Shown one piece after another: positions 46,701 through 58,599 of a stretch of DNA of 64,000 nt. Made by a program: the position numbers and the translations under genes. Source of the stretch: Tamarix chinensis (Eukaryota > Streptophyta > Magnoliopsida > Caryophyllales > Tamaricaceae); NCBI GenBank assembly GCA_030549775.1, contig CM060177.1, forward strand, positions 54,562,638 to 54,626,637. The letters are read 5' to 3'. Positions within the stretch are counted from its first letter, which is position 1; each line of letters starts with the position of its first letter. The notes beneath the pieces are model-generated. The model was not told the DNA's origin, ran no database searches, and saw only the letters and a list, made by a program, of their open reading frames with translations.

Positions 46701-48840
46701 AACAAATTTAAATTAGTAACTATAGATTGGTAGAAAATGTCATTTTATAACTTGGAGGCTTAAATCCAAAAACTCAAATGATCTTTAATTATTGAGAATC
46801 ATTATTTAAATTAATTTATTATTTATGATAGTAAAATGATCAAATGTCAAAGGTTGTGGACAACCTTTGACTCTAAAAATTATAGAACTCTTTTATGGAT
46901 ATATTAGTAATATTCTAATTAATTATTTCACAAACACAATTATTAAAATATTAAATGTTAATCATAATAATTATAGTATAATTAACTAATAACACTTTTA
47001 ATCAAATTAAAATCATGTGAAGAACATTCTAAAGCCTTGAAAACTTTAAAATTAAGACCTTATAAATTTGATTATTACTAAACATGATATATAACAAAAT
47101 TGGTTTACAAATTATAAGGATTATAACAATATAATTATACCTTACACAAAAAAAATTCATCAAATACCCAAAATTTTCTTAACGCCCCCAAAATTTATAG
47201 TAGTTAAAGATCATATCAAACATAATTGGATTTAAACAAGAAAAACATAGTATAATACCTATATTTGAAGATATATAATATGGTGTGATCAATTTGACCA
47301 AACAAACATAGGATAAATCAACTTAAGGTTATTTTAAAAATAAATCATGCTTTATATCATCAAAATACATCATTCTATAATTCCAAGTTAATCTATAATT
47401 TATAAGGTTTAATATGATACCAATAATTTAAAAAAAAAACTCAAGGGATCAAAAAACCCTAATATGGCTAAAATCCATCAATCACCTATAAAACAAAGCC
47501 AATCAACCAAATATACTAATGCATGCATATATTTAATAAAACCATAGCTTTTGAATTACTCTAGCTTCAAAGTAAATAATAAGATAAAGAATCAAGCCAA
47601 AATATAAGTCTTCAAAAACCTACATAATACCTATCAAAACTAATATCAAGTAAATTGGGTTAAAGAAGATAATAATGGAAGAAACAAAAGAAGAAACCTT
47701 CAACATGGAGGTGTAAAAAATTGAAAGTTGAAAATGGTGGAGGATGAAGATCATCATACCTTAATTTTTCTAGTACTTGCATAAAAATAACAGTACATGT
47801 TTAATTTATTTTTATTCGAGCCACGAGTCATCACTATTTGCGATCATGTTTTGTAGTGTTAGTTAATCAACATGATGTAGTTTTTATATTCATATTTTTC
47901 CAAATTGGCTGAATTCATTTAACTCTATTATTGAAAAATAATTTTTAATTTAAAAATTTTTAGGTTAGGTTTTTTTCTTTTAAAAATAAAAATAAACGAT
48001 TAATATTGTTTCAAAACACTAAGGTCAGACACAGCTTTTCAAAATATCACATGTATTCTTACATCCATAAAAAATAATAGCAAATTACTACTTCCACCAA
48101 ACAATGCCTCGGTACAGCTAGGAAAATCAAATATAAAGCTTATAGAGTTGAAAACATATTTTTCCAAGGGCAGCCATGTATCTAAGATATGAATGCAGTA
48201 CAACATAAATAATTCTTATCAATGGCATAGAAAGAAGAAGCATGTAATGAGAAACCATAAGGAAAATTAGCAATTCCTACAAACTAGATCTACTATAGGA
48301 GTTAAAACTTTAAATTTTTCAACAATATACCTTTAAGGACACAATACGGGATTGCTAGCAGTTTTCCTTTTTTAAAATGTAAAATCTGCAGTTAACACCA
48401 TAAGTGGCAAATTCTCCGGTTTATGAGTACATTAGTATAATCCTAGATTTCATGTGGTCATAGGACCAAAACTATGAGAGTAAGTGGATGATACTCTAAT
48501 GAACTCACACTAAATAGAACCGAGAATCTGAGATTATAATAAACAAAATCAATGCGATTCTTGATTTGTGAGGATTGGTGAGAAAAACCATACTACTTCT
48601 ACTTTCTACTAGGATCTTGGACTACTATAAATATATATTTTGATGTATTTTATATCCTCTTAATTTAAGTTTTTATTAGTTATTTAAGTAATATTTAATC
48701 TTATTTACATTATTTATTATTGTGTGTTTAATAGCAAATAATATTAATATGTTGTTTAAAAATATATTTAAGGATACATTCATAAATTTTTTGATAGCTT
48801 ATAATCTTTCTATTGATATTGATCTGAGTCTTTTCTCCTT
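46701..48840. other. AT-rich stretch, no gene
   Basis: Very AT-rich DNA with poly-A/T runs and no usable frame. 48,020-48,400 is a little less AT-rich and, on the minus strand, reads like a non-coding piece of a gene (intron or untranslated region) because of its mixed composition; I cannot assign it. Confidence 0.35.
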
Positions 48841-49175
48841 GTCATGTTCTTATTTCTTTCTAGTGCTATTAGCGATAATTTGCTAGGTAATTCTGGTTCA
48901 TAGTAGAAGGAATTTCTAGCTGGTATTTTAGAGACTATTGAGTATTTAAATCTTAGCCACAACTAGCTTCAAGGGTCACTATTCATGCAGATGAGCCCGA
49001 AGTATTTGACAAACCTAAAGGTGTTGGACCTTAGATATAATCAGTTCGTAGAGAATTGCCATAATTTAACTATGTTTATGATCTTCAAATAATCCAGTTG
49101 AGTGACAACTGATTCTCTGGATTCATTCCTATTAACCTACTCAATGGTGATGCACTCCAAAGGCTAAACACTTGA
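48841..49175 (+). pseudogene. Leucine-rich-repeat receptor-like kinase fragment
   Basis: In shifting plus-strand frames it reads AISDNLLGNSG, ETIEYLNLSHNxLQGSL, NLKVLDLRYNQF, IQLSDNxFSGFIPINLLNGD and ALQRLNT. These are about four consecutive plant extracellular-type LRRs (LxxLxxLxLSxNxLxGxLP), as in the receptor kinase family. The 5' side follows a 'tttctttctag' acceptor-like word. No kinase domain, transmembrane helix or continuing repeats are found beyond 49,175, so it is a truncated exon copy with stops and at least two frame shifts. Confidence 0.75.
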
Positions 49176-50440
49176 GTGCATTACCAACTTGTAGGGTTTA
49201 TGATAGTTTTCCATTAGAAGGGATTATTCTATTTATTGGATATATTTCACGGTTCTTATATAAGATCTCCACTCTAAACTTGCTATCAATTTGTATTTTC
49301 TCTTTGGCATCCTTAATTGAAACATGTGCACCTCTTCGTGCTTTTAACATTGATGATTTATTAATGAATAGTAGAATGATGAAATGATTTATTATTGAAA
49401 TATAAGGAAAATGATTTTATACCTAATGAAGAATAAAGTTATCTAAGTTTCTATAGGTTTTTATGCACCATAGAAGTGTTTCCTTAAAGTACATGTTATC
49501 ATTTTTTTAAAAATGTACATATTTAATTTTAGTTATAAAATTTAGATGATTTCCATCTTATAAAATGATTAAAAAACTGAAATGGTTTTCACCTAGATCA
49601 TTTGGGCATTAATATATATATATATATATATATTTGTATGTTTTACAACTATCTTATTATGTAGAATAAGTCACCAAGATAAAAGGTTAACAAAAAAATG
49701 TGCTAACATATATATCTATGAAAATAATAGGATCCCATATTCCAACCCTAACTATAACTCAAACTTTGGTAGCATTTTAATTACCTGGTGGGGGCTAGTG
49801 TTTGCCATTATGCTGATGAGTTAGTTTAGAGACACTCCTAGTGATGGCAGGTGTTTGTATGTGAGCTGAGTTTCATCATAGAAGCAAGTGGACAGTATTA
49901 TTAATGAATAAGAATACATTATAATAAGATCCAAAATAAGTAAAAGCATAATACCTAGCCTTCTACAACCACTAACACTTTCTTTTACAATGTTCTTACA
50001 TATAGTCTTTAGCTGATCTTGCCCTAATATATGTGCAAACTAAATCAAGGTAATCAGATTTCACATTACAAAGAACACTACATAAAATTTGAAATAAATA
50101 AATTTTTTTAATATGCTTGAATCATTACTTTATCAAAAAATAATTAAAACTTTATATAATAGGAAAAACAAAGAGTTACATAGTTGATGTCCATACACAA
50201 ATAAATACTTAGAAAAAAGTCACAAAATAGTCACATCATAGTCGTCAACATCATGAGTAACAATCAAATCATCCAAATATGAGTTTTGGTTCTTTCTCTT
50301 CTTTTGCTTCCCCTTAGTTCCTTTCCTTTGTTAATTTATTCTCTTCATTTTACTGGTTACCCATTTGATGACTTTTTCTCCTTGTTCTACTTTGAAATGA
50401 TTAGTCGCTAAAGAAACATTGTCCATATGTCTTATGGACT
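49176..50440. other. AT-rich stretch between LRR fragment and CACTA remnant
   Basis: No gene is seen. A (TA)n tract occupies 49,613-49,632. A 'cactacataaaat' word at 50,076 could be a decayed CACTA terminus for the minus-strand transposase to its right, but no subterminal repeats support this. Confidence 0.3.
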
Positions 50441-52803
50441 AGAAAATATAATTAGAACCCTAAATCTCTACTTTTTGCAGAACTTCATCATTAATTTGAT
50501 CTACTACTTGTTCTTCTTCCCCTTTTGGCATGCTATACAAGTCTCAAGACTCTATCTTAATCTCAACATCCCAATCATCATGTCTTGGTTCTTGAACATA
50601 AAAGACCTGCTCCACTTGTGATTCTAATACAAAAGGCTCATCTATTTTTGATGAAAAACCTCTATGTATGCTAGTTATTCTATATTCATCTACTTTATAT
50701 CCTCTACCTTCATGTTTCATGCCATACCAATTACATTTTAAAACAACAACATGAATTTCACTAGCATATTGTAACTTATAAACATATCTTATTATACCAT
50801 AATATAAGTCATTTGAATGACTATCTCCTTATACTGTAATACCACTATTTTGGCATTTCTTATCTAATTCTTGATCAAGTGTATGAAATCTAAACCCATT
50901 AGCAATAAGCCCACTATAGCACCTTGTGGTGCATAACGTATGACACACCAAGTGATACAAACTTTCATCAATTGATCCTTCTTTATATAATTTCTCCACC
51001 TATTAATCAATGAAGGAAAAATAAATACTATTACACATCATAAGCAACATTTTATCACATCACAGAAATTAAGGAGAGATGACATACACAATCATAAAAC
51101 CCAATCTATCTCCTGTCTACATTTCTAGGACTAGATTTTTAATCGCTAGTTCTTCTCTGTGCATCCTAATATAAAAATAAAATTCAAAGTTTTAGGAAAT
51201 TGCATATATGACCTTAAACTACATACATGACAAATACTCTTATGAATTTTAGAATAATTTTTGACTTACCTTACAAATTCTTAAAGCTCATTATAATTAT
51301 GGAGGACATATAAGTGAGCCCGATCAAACAACTAAAATCTAAGATCTTGAAGGATAGGCTTCCCCAATGGATGCCTAATACATTTAAAAATGTCTATTTG
51401 ATTTCTTTTGTCATCATTACCAGCATCATCATTTTGACTTCTATGATTAAACTTAGTAACCATGTCATCTATGCACCTAAAACAAAAGGTAAGGTATTTA
51501 TTTGCCAAAGAACCCATTGGAATTGATCCTTTAGGGCATGCCTTATTTTGAACATTGGATTTCAAGGTACGTATATACCAAATAACATAAATTTTGATAC
51601 AAAGTTAAATGCAGATGCAGGTTCTGTAAGTATAAAATAAAATGAATTTAAAACATGGTATTTAAAAAGTATCTCTATTAGATACATAACAATGTCTCAC
51701 TAGCCAAGAAATCTTCACCTCTTCTACCAAATGAATGACTAAGTGTACCATAAAAGTGAAGAAGGATGCTAGAAAGACCATTTTTAACTTACATAATGTG
51801 TAAGGGATTTGACTTTCAAGGGCATCCAAATCCTTTATGCTGAAGTTCTTTGAGAACAATTTCCTAAAGAAGGAACTCAATTCAATTAACAATTCATAAA
51901 CATGTTTGGGAAGGAGCCAACGGATAGAAATAGGAAGATGTTGCTCAATAAAGATGTGATGATCACAACTTTTCATACATGTGATCTTCCGGCCATCATC
52001 TTTCACAAAATTGGAGAGATTTTAAAAATAGCCATCAAGAGTATTTAAATTTTGAAACTTCTCATAAAATGCAGTTTTTTTTATCACCCCTCAATGTACA
52101 GCTTGCTATAGGCACTCTTACTCTATCCTCTTCAATAATTGGATGAAGATCTTCCCTTATACCCATGGAAACTAAATCTAATCGAGCCTTTAAGTTATCC
52201 TTAGTCTTATCTTTGATATCCATCAACTTCCCTGTAATATTCTCAAAAATATTTTTTTCAATGTGCATCATATCTAAGTTATGACATAGTTTCATCTTGT
52301 GCCAATAAGGTAACTCAAAAAATATGCTCTTCTTCCTCCAACCATATAAACTATTTTTGTCATCCCACTTCCTATTTGTAACTATATTTCCAAATAGTAC
52401 CTTAGTAAACTGACTACACTACCTCAAAACATCATTACCTAATAATAGGATAAGAGCAGTACCCTTTTCCTTTGTTTTGTCAAAGGCATTAGGCAATTGT
52501 CTCAATCTATGATGCATCAGCAACCAATGTCTATGCCTCATGTAACAAATATTATCTGTTATTGAATGCAATATAGCTTCCCTATGATAACATAGATAAG
52601 AAAAAAATCCACTAGTGCTCCAACCAGAAGATTCTGCATAATTTGGAAAATCGCTAATAATCCACAGCACCGATGCACACATAACAAAGTTTTATTTTGC
52701 ATAGGCATCATATATGCCAGCACAAACTTCCCATAATTATTTCAACTCTTCTACCAAGGGTTGCAAATAGACATCATAATCCATTCAAGTGAATTAGGAC
52801 CAT
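50440..52803 (-). pseudogene. Second CACTA TNP2-like transposase, cut by the Athila insertion
   Basis: Minus-strand reading from 52,803: GPNSLEW, LWEVCAGIYDAYAK (in shifted frame), VLWIISDFPNYAESSGWSTSG, HNLDMMHIEKNIFENITGKL and KTKDNLKARLDLVSMGIRED. DUF4218 is at 52,006-51,300 (SCDHHIFIEQHLPISIRWLL, YELLIELSSFFRKLFSKN, FMVHLVIHLVEEVK, RAHLYVLHNYNEL), and DUF4216 at 51,000-50,570 (ANGFRFHTLDQEL, QNSGITVxGDSHSNDLYYG, LKCNWYGMKHEGRGYKVDEY, EPFVLESQVEQVFYV). It is better preserved than the copy at 30,468 and differs from it strongly, so it is another subfamily. The N-terminal part is displaced past the window end by the Athila element. Confidence 0.92.
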
Positions 52804-54364
52804 TGATGCGCTGTCTTATACACAACAAATTTAATACATAAATCCTAATTCCCAATTATGTAGTAAATGGTAAGAAGGAGTCAAACCCACAAGGAATGGT
52901 GTTTTAATCACTAATTTTGTAATTGATGATATAATCTTGGTTATACAATTTCATTAATTCAAATACTAAATCTAAATTATATAAAACATTTTTCACTACT
53001 TGAAAAATGAGGATAGGAATGAATTGATGATGGAATCAAGGTACCAAATACTCAAAGAAGAAGAATGACTCTATGTGATTTAATATTGACCTCTAGAAAC
53101 TCATAATAATTCATTTCTTTGCTTTTTCTCAATTCTAATAAATTGAATAAGCTCTCAATTTATTACCTAACCATTTAATAACCTAGGTTACAAACACTAG
53201 ATTCAATTAATGACAGCATTATGAATGGAAAGCAGTTAACTACAATCATAACCACATAAGCTCGGATTATCCAATTGTATGAATTATCATACAATATTAA
53301 CAATTAATCTTCTTGCTACTCTAGACACATTAATTAACAATTACGGGTTAATTGTGTTGTCTTAGTGGAGATTAAGTTCTAAAATAAATAGGTGATCAAT
53401 CTAATTGGTTTAAATTCTTAATCTATGATATGAAATCATTCAATTCCATCCGTTAATTCAATTAAATTTCATCAAGAATCAAACATTCAAATTAGGTTGT
53501 TATATTTGAAACATAATTCCATCCTCAAATCATCCTACCCTGTTTCATTTACTCTAACACCGGCATACTTAGAAATTACACTATTACATACAATAACTTG
53601 TAATTAATACGAACAACATCCAATAGTAATAACAACACACTAATAATAAGACAAATAAAAATGCAATTGCAGACACTTTACTTGCATTCAATCAAAATAT
53701 AGAACTTGCAATTGATAAAGGAATAGAGAAAGACTTATCACTTGAATTGCAGATTGTCAATTGTTCACTAGAATACAAGAATATAAAGGAATTTGGAATT
53801 GTGAAATACATGTATATTCTAGAGGGAATAGAGAAAGAGAGTGCATTCAAAAGTTTTTGAAATCTAAAAACTGTTTTTTTCAAATCCTGAATTGATAGAG
53901 GATATATCAAAAAATAGGTCGCACGAGCGGTTACAAATTTTAAGGAAAACACGCTACGTGTTAAGGAAACACGAAACATCTGTGTTTTTCTCCAAATTCT
54001 CTACCAAATGCTGGATTCTGAATACAAGCCTGATATTTTAACACCGCCCGTGTTTAGGAAACACGAGGGTGTTGTGTTTTTGGCTCTTTCACTATTCTTC
54101 CCTCAAAATTTCAACACTACTTTTCTTGGTGTATTTGCTTCATTTCCAACTTTTCGCCCCTTGATTCAATATTTCTTGATGTGTTATTTGCTTGATTTTT
54201 TCTTTTCGTTGATTTCTCCTTTGAATTTCTTCAATTTTTTCTTTTCCTGCAAAATCTATTCAAAAGAGAAAAACTCGAAGAAAAGATTAAATCTTATAAA
54301 ATTAATGAGGGATAAATGAAAATTTTATGCATGAAAATAACCTATAAATCCCATTTCTTAAATA
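52804..54364 (-). repeat. Athila 3' LTR
   Basis: The inner edge is set by the polypurine tract, giving a start TATTTAAG (canonical TG decayed to TA). The outer edge is set by the exact end of the interrupted transposase frame, giving a terminal ...GCGCATCA. The length is about 1.56 kb, usual for Athila. Near the outer edge the sense strand reads 'ccttgtgggtttgactcc', a block I recognise from 3' parts of plant Ty3/gypsy LTRs. At 53,930-54,080 it holds CACG-type palindromes shared with the pol-ORF1 spacer. Confidence 0.78.
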
Positions 54365-54399
54365 CCCCCATGCTTAAATCATTGCTAGTCCTCAAGCAA
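54365..54399 (-). promoter_or_regulatory. Athila polypurine tract and preceding conserved box
   Basis: The sense strand (minus) reads TTGCTTGAGGACTAGCAA, then TTTAAGCATGGGGG, immediately before the LTR. The G-run is the polypurine tract that primes plus-strand synthesis. The 'cttgagga(c)...agcaa' box recurs from memory before the tract in Athila/Tat elements. TTGCT/AGCAA can form a small stem. Confidence 0.75.
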
Positions 54400-55899
54400 C
54401 GTCATAACATGCACATGAGTACATCAAGAAATGCAACTGAGTTAAGTCACTGATTACAAGAATTGTAAGACTGGAATTATTCATTCATAAAGATTAACAA
54501 GGCATTGGGACTTAAAACACTTGTAAATCATAAAATCACAATGATGAAAATATTTTGGATCACACATCTAACTCACCTTACAAACAGTCTTATTAAATGG
54601 TCAAATGGGTAGGTAATGAGAGTTAATATAGTTAGTATCTCACCATGCAAAGTTAGATTAAGATTAATGAAATTTAAATCGGTAGATTCTTACTTTTGGT
54701 ACGTGAAAACACTCACTCTTATGTGTGTATGGTGTGATGTGGTTACTCTCAAAACTTCTCCAAATGATAATGATCGCCCATATGTTTTCCATTATTCTCA
54801 ATTCACCACTACTAAAAAGAACTAAAGTATATAAGAATCAAAAGGTCTTAAATTTGGTTGTAATGGGGCTAGGGTTTTAAGGTAAGATAGAATTTTGGGA
54901 TTGTGGCTAGACTCCACCAACTAGAGAAGCAAAATATATATATGTATATATATATAGAAGATAAAATCCTTCCCAAATTTTTTTTGATATCGTACCCTTG
55001 CCCTTCAACCATATAAAGAATAAAATATTTTTTTTCAGCCCCTTCTCTAAAATTTTGCACCCCCATGCTTGGATTTAAACTTATCAACAAATATTTTCCC
55101 TGAAAATTTATTGCTTCACTAGTTATAAAGTAGGGAAGGAAAATTCATATACGTATTAGTTGTTAATGAAGGTTAAATCAAATATAATAAGGCTTAGGCT
55201 CAAAGGGAATTATGCAAATGGATAATAATTTTCAAGGTAAGCTTTTTGGTTTTTTGTAGCTAAAAAAGAAAGAAAAGAAATTTCCTTCATCATTTTCAAA
55301 TATCCTAAAGTTCTATGCAGTCTTGAAGAGAATTAATGGCAAATTCTAGTCTCACATACCATTGGAAAGTACACACAAAAGTAAAATAATTTCTAGATAA
55401 ACAATGTATCCAATGATTAGGCTCAAGCGCTCACAATGGTGTATCTACTAATTTTTAGTTGCATTTCATCTCATTCATATTCAATGCATGGATTGATTCC
55501 TAACCATTCTAACTTTCTTCCCTTCACTATTATCACATTCTCAATTTCTGTTTTTAAGGTTTTGGAATATGGTTATGAAATTAGTCAATATGATTTAAAA
55601 ATCTCAGTTGTGAATATAATTTAGTCCCATTACTTTGTTTTACTCCATAAATGGATAACTCAAATCTAACACTTCTTGTTTCAAGAAAAACCAAACAACC
55701 AACACAAGATTATCTACTTTGAACACAACTTACCTAAACAAAATAGGTACAACAAAAGAGAAAGAAAGTAATAAAACTGAATAAGTAAAACTACATATAT
55801 ATGCACATAACACCCACAAAGACTATCCTAACTTAACAAACTATCACAAGCACACAAGCCCATCCCCCTACTTATCTTGTTCATTGTCCCCAATGAACT
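54400..55899 (-). other. Athila 3' untranslated region
   Basis: AT-rich, no gene. It carries a TA-rich run at 54,930-54,955. Length about 1.5 kb between ORF-1 and the polypurine tract is within the range for this lineage. Frames here are short and unrelated to known proteins. Confidence 0.5.
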
Positions 55900-56082
55900 A
55901 ACCCAAGAAAAAGATTCCATATGCCAAAATCAAGACTAAATGATGGAGATGATGAAATCTCTTTATAAAGGAGGTGGTGGGGGGTCTCGATGTCGGAGAT
56001 GAAACTCATAAAGAGATTTCATCATCTCTATCATTTAGTCTTGGTTTTGGCATATGGAATCTAATTGGGAATAGACTTGGGT
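55900..56082 (+). repeat. Long hairpin (55-bp stem, 41-nt loop) directly after the ORF-1 stop
   Basis: Arms 55,912-55,966 and 56,008-56,062 are inverted copies over 55 positions with only two differences. On the plus strand both differences are G-U wobbles; on the minus strand they are A-C mismatches. After a 4/12-base internal bulge the stem resumes with AACCCAAG (55,900-55,907) against CTTGGGTT (56,075-56,082). The outer end is 7 bases from the end of the ORF-1 frame (56,089). It is not one of the standard parts of an Athila element as I know it. Confidence 0.93.
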
Positions 56083-56088
56083 TTGAAA

Positions 56089-57210
56089 CTAGAGATGCCA
56101 TTCCGGAATATAAGTTGAATAGGAAGAAGAACCGGCTTGTGATTGAGGTGGGGGAGGCGGTGGTGCATGGTCACCATGATTAGGGATTGGATGTTCAATG
56201 GCAGGAGGAGCAGGATCATCCTCGCCATCAAATGGTTGCCAATTTTGTGGGTTTAAAGGGTCAGTTCTGGTAGGGTTCAGTAGAGGATAATGAGCATGAC
56301 CTTGGTATAAAAGATACCATGTATTTCTCCTACGCTCAATAAGATTTGTAAGACGACAATGTTCAATATCGATATGAGTGCTCATAGCTTCTACGGGCAT
56401 ATCATCGGGAAGAAGTATGTCCAAACTTAAACAAATAATGGTAATTAAACCACCGATGAAAATATCGCCCTGTTTAGAATTACCTACCCTTTGAAATTGC
56501 TTAGCTAGAAAATAAGCATTGTCAAGTGGATTATAGTCCAACCTAGAATTGATGAAATAAATTTCAATGGAGCGAACCACCCCTGTACTATCTCCCCTCC
56601 GAAAAACGGTTGTAGCTAAGAGTCTTTGTAAATATCTAAAGACAAGATTGAAAATCCTGGAAGCTTTGGATTCAGATATTCGGAAAGTATCAGGGGTAGG
56701 CATATTGGAGACATCACCAATTTTAGCGAAGAAATTGTTCACATTGAACCAGGGAAGTATGATACCATGGCCCCCCGGAGGCAACATAAAAATATGTCCT
56801 ATTTCATGTAGGGATAATTGTCTATCCTTATTAAAAAGGCAAAAGCAAATATACCCTTGGTCATTTGGGGAATCACTAACATTAGCACATAATTCAAAGG
56901 TACTGAGAAATTCTAATGTCAAATGCATATATGTATGATTAGTACAATAGACAAAATTATGCAAGCCTACATTCTGTAGCAATTGCATTACTTGCGCATG
57001 TATTCCTAAAGTATTTAGACAACCATCATCTAAATACCTAGTGCCAATAATACGCCTTTGAGATAAGTATTCGTACCTTTGTTGTTGTTCCGGAGTGTTA
57101 AATATGATACCTAGTTCATTTGGCCAATTTCTTCGATTCCATTGTTGATATGGTGACGATCGAGGTCTAGAAGATTCCCCCTCGGTCCGTTGTTTCTTTT
57201 TTGGTGCCAT
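56089..57210 (-). CDS. Athila ORF-1 / env-like protein (373 residues, open)
   Basis: The frame is uninterrupted, starting MAPKKKQRTEGESS. It has a basic, Ser-rich N-terminus (1-25), then FNTPEQQQRYEYLSQRRI, LTLEFLSTFELC, ISESKASRIF and a Pro/His-rich C-terminus with PPPPPPQ near 355. These are features of the Athila ORF-1 family, which lies after pol in the env position and often in plant genomes as orphan copies. I see no signal peptide and no strong transmembrane segment, so membrane or envelope function is not supported by the sequence; the family's function is unknown. A separate 3' transcript would be needed for its expression. It is intact while gag and integrase are broken, which is notable. 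The start is chosen because MAPKKK is the usual opening of this family. Confidence 0.85.
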   Translation of the reverse strand: MAPKKKQRTEGESSRPRSSPYQQWNRRNWPNELGIIFNTPEQQQRYEYLSQRRIIGTRYLDDGCLNTLGIHAQVMQLLQNVGLHNFVYCTNHTYMHLTLEFLSTFELCANVSDSPNDQGYICFCLFNKDRQLSLHEIGHIFMLPPGGHGIILPWFNVNNFFAKIGDVSNMPTPDTFRISESKASRIFNLVFRYLQRLLATTVFRRGDSTGVVRSIEIYFINSRLDYNPLDNAYFLAKQFQRVGNSKQGDIFIGGLITIICLSLDILLPDDMPVEAMSTHIDIEHCRLTNLIERRRNTWYLLYQGHAHYPLLNPTRTDPLNPQNWQPFDGEDDPAPPAIEHPIPNHGDHAPPPPPPQSQAGSSSYSTYIPEWHL

Positions 57211-58599
57211 CTACAAAACACATAGAGATTAGTAAGGTAATAAGATTTTGTTTGGTTTTCATGTCCAATGTATCACAAGAACTGAATTGTCAAATATAAA
57301 TTTGATGTAACAAATTTGATGCAACAAATATGGTGAGACTTGGCCTAAAATTCAGTAAATTCTGTGCCATGAAGTTATTGTCTTTGAGATGCATTATTCA
57401 TAAGCATATCCACATTCACAATATGAAGGGATAAATAATTTAATCTTATAAGAATGAATTCAGCATAAACCCCTAATTTACCAAGAATGTATTGCAATTT
57501 GCAACAAAATTTCAAATGGAACATTTGCATAACATGTGCCCTAAACTTGTAATAAATGAATAATGATGTACATTGTAAGTTTGGAAACAAATTCAACACA
57601 CAATTACAAATGTTATGTTACAATTTATCGCTACACAAATAGGTATTCTACACAATTATAACAACAAATGTAGAATCAAATAAGTTTGGAAAAGTATGTG
57701 AAATAGGACACATACCTTAGGATTGTGAATATTGATGAATGAAATTGCAGAAAGAAGATTGACAATGCCCAGGGAAGTCAAATTAAATGAAATCCCTAAG
57801 GTAATTCACTGAAATCTGGATGATTATAGCAAGAATTGAAATTAGGGTTTGAAATCATTGTTTGTAAACTTTTTAGGGGTATGAGCAATAGAAAGGTTTT
57901 GAGAGAGCAAACTATGGATAGAGGAGTGGTAGGAATGATGAATGAGAGTGAGAATGAATGGAGTTAAAAGAATTTTCAAGAAAATGGAGGAATTGAGAGG
58001 AGAGAACTAGTATTTTATCGCAGGTCAGAGACAACATCGAAGGAGGATGGAAGCCGTGTTTTGTGGATCTGAAAACATGGGCAGAAATAGGCATTTTTTC
58101 AAGAAACAAGGACCGTATTTTAGAAATACAGTAGTCCTGTGTTTATTTTTGAACTCTCTAGTACATGAAAAAAATTCCTAATAGAAAAATACGGGCTGTG
58201 TTTGGGAAACACGGATTCCCCCCCCCCCGGTGTTATTTTGAAAAGTTTTTGGAATTTGGAAAAAAATGATTGACAGAAAAACACAGTCCGTATTTGGGAA
58301 ATACAGGGGCCCCCCATGTTATTGTGGAATGTTTCTGCGTTTTCTGTTTTTCTTTTGAAGGAAAAACACGGGGTGTGTTTTGGTAATACGGTGCCCCCAT
58401 GTTTTTTTAGAGAAGAAATAAAAATATACATAAGATATAATTTTTCACACACATAAACATGGTAAACATACAATACCACACCCTATATGATAATCACATA
58501 TACATGAAGGAAAAGAATATTAAAAAAAAATATAGTATGAGATAAGGAAAACTTATGTACAACACTTGGGTGTTTCCTAAGTGATAAAATTCCATTCTT
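57211..58599 (-). other. Spacer between integrase and ORF-1
   Basis: Non-coding in the retroelement sense. It would hold the promoter or splice acceptor for ORF-1 expression. The notable content is the repeat array at 58,020-58,405. The rest (57,211-57,900) is AT-rich with 'caacaaatttgatgcaac' direct repeats near 57,305-57,330. Confidence 0.5.
58020..58405. repeat. Degenerate palindromic CACGG...CCGTGTTT repeat array
   Basis: Four to five units of 80-95 bases carry the pattern 'acacgg(n)ctgtgtttgg' / 'gaaacacgg', a C-run (up to ten C at 58,217-58,226) and 'gttat/gttttt' tails. Examples are at 58,105-58,140, 58,187-58,230, 58,280-58,322 and 58,364-58,410. Each unit can fold on itself. The same pattern appears in this element's own LTR at 53,930-54,080. 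Confidence 0.75.

Noticed and set aside
56089..57210. Calling the ORF-1 product a viral envelope glycoprotein
   Set aside because: No signal peptide, membrane anchor or fusion-type segment can be seen; only its position after pol is env-like.
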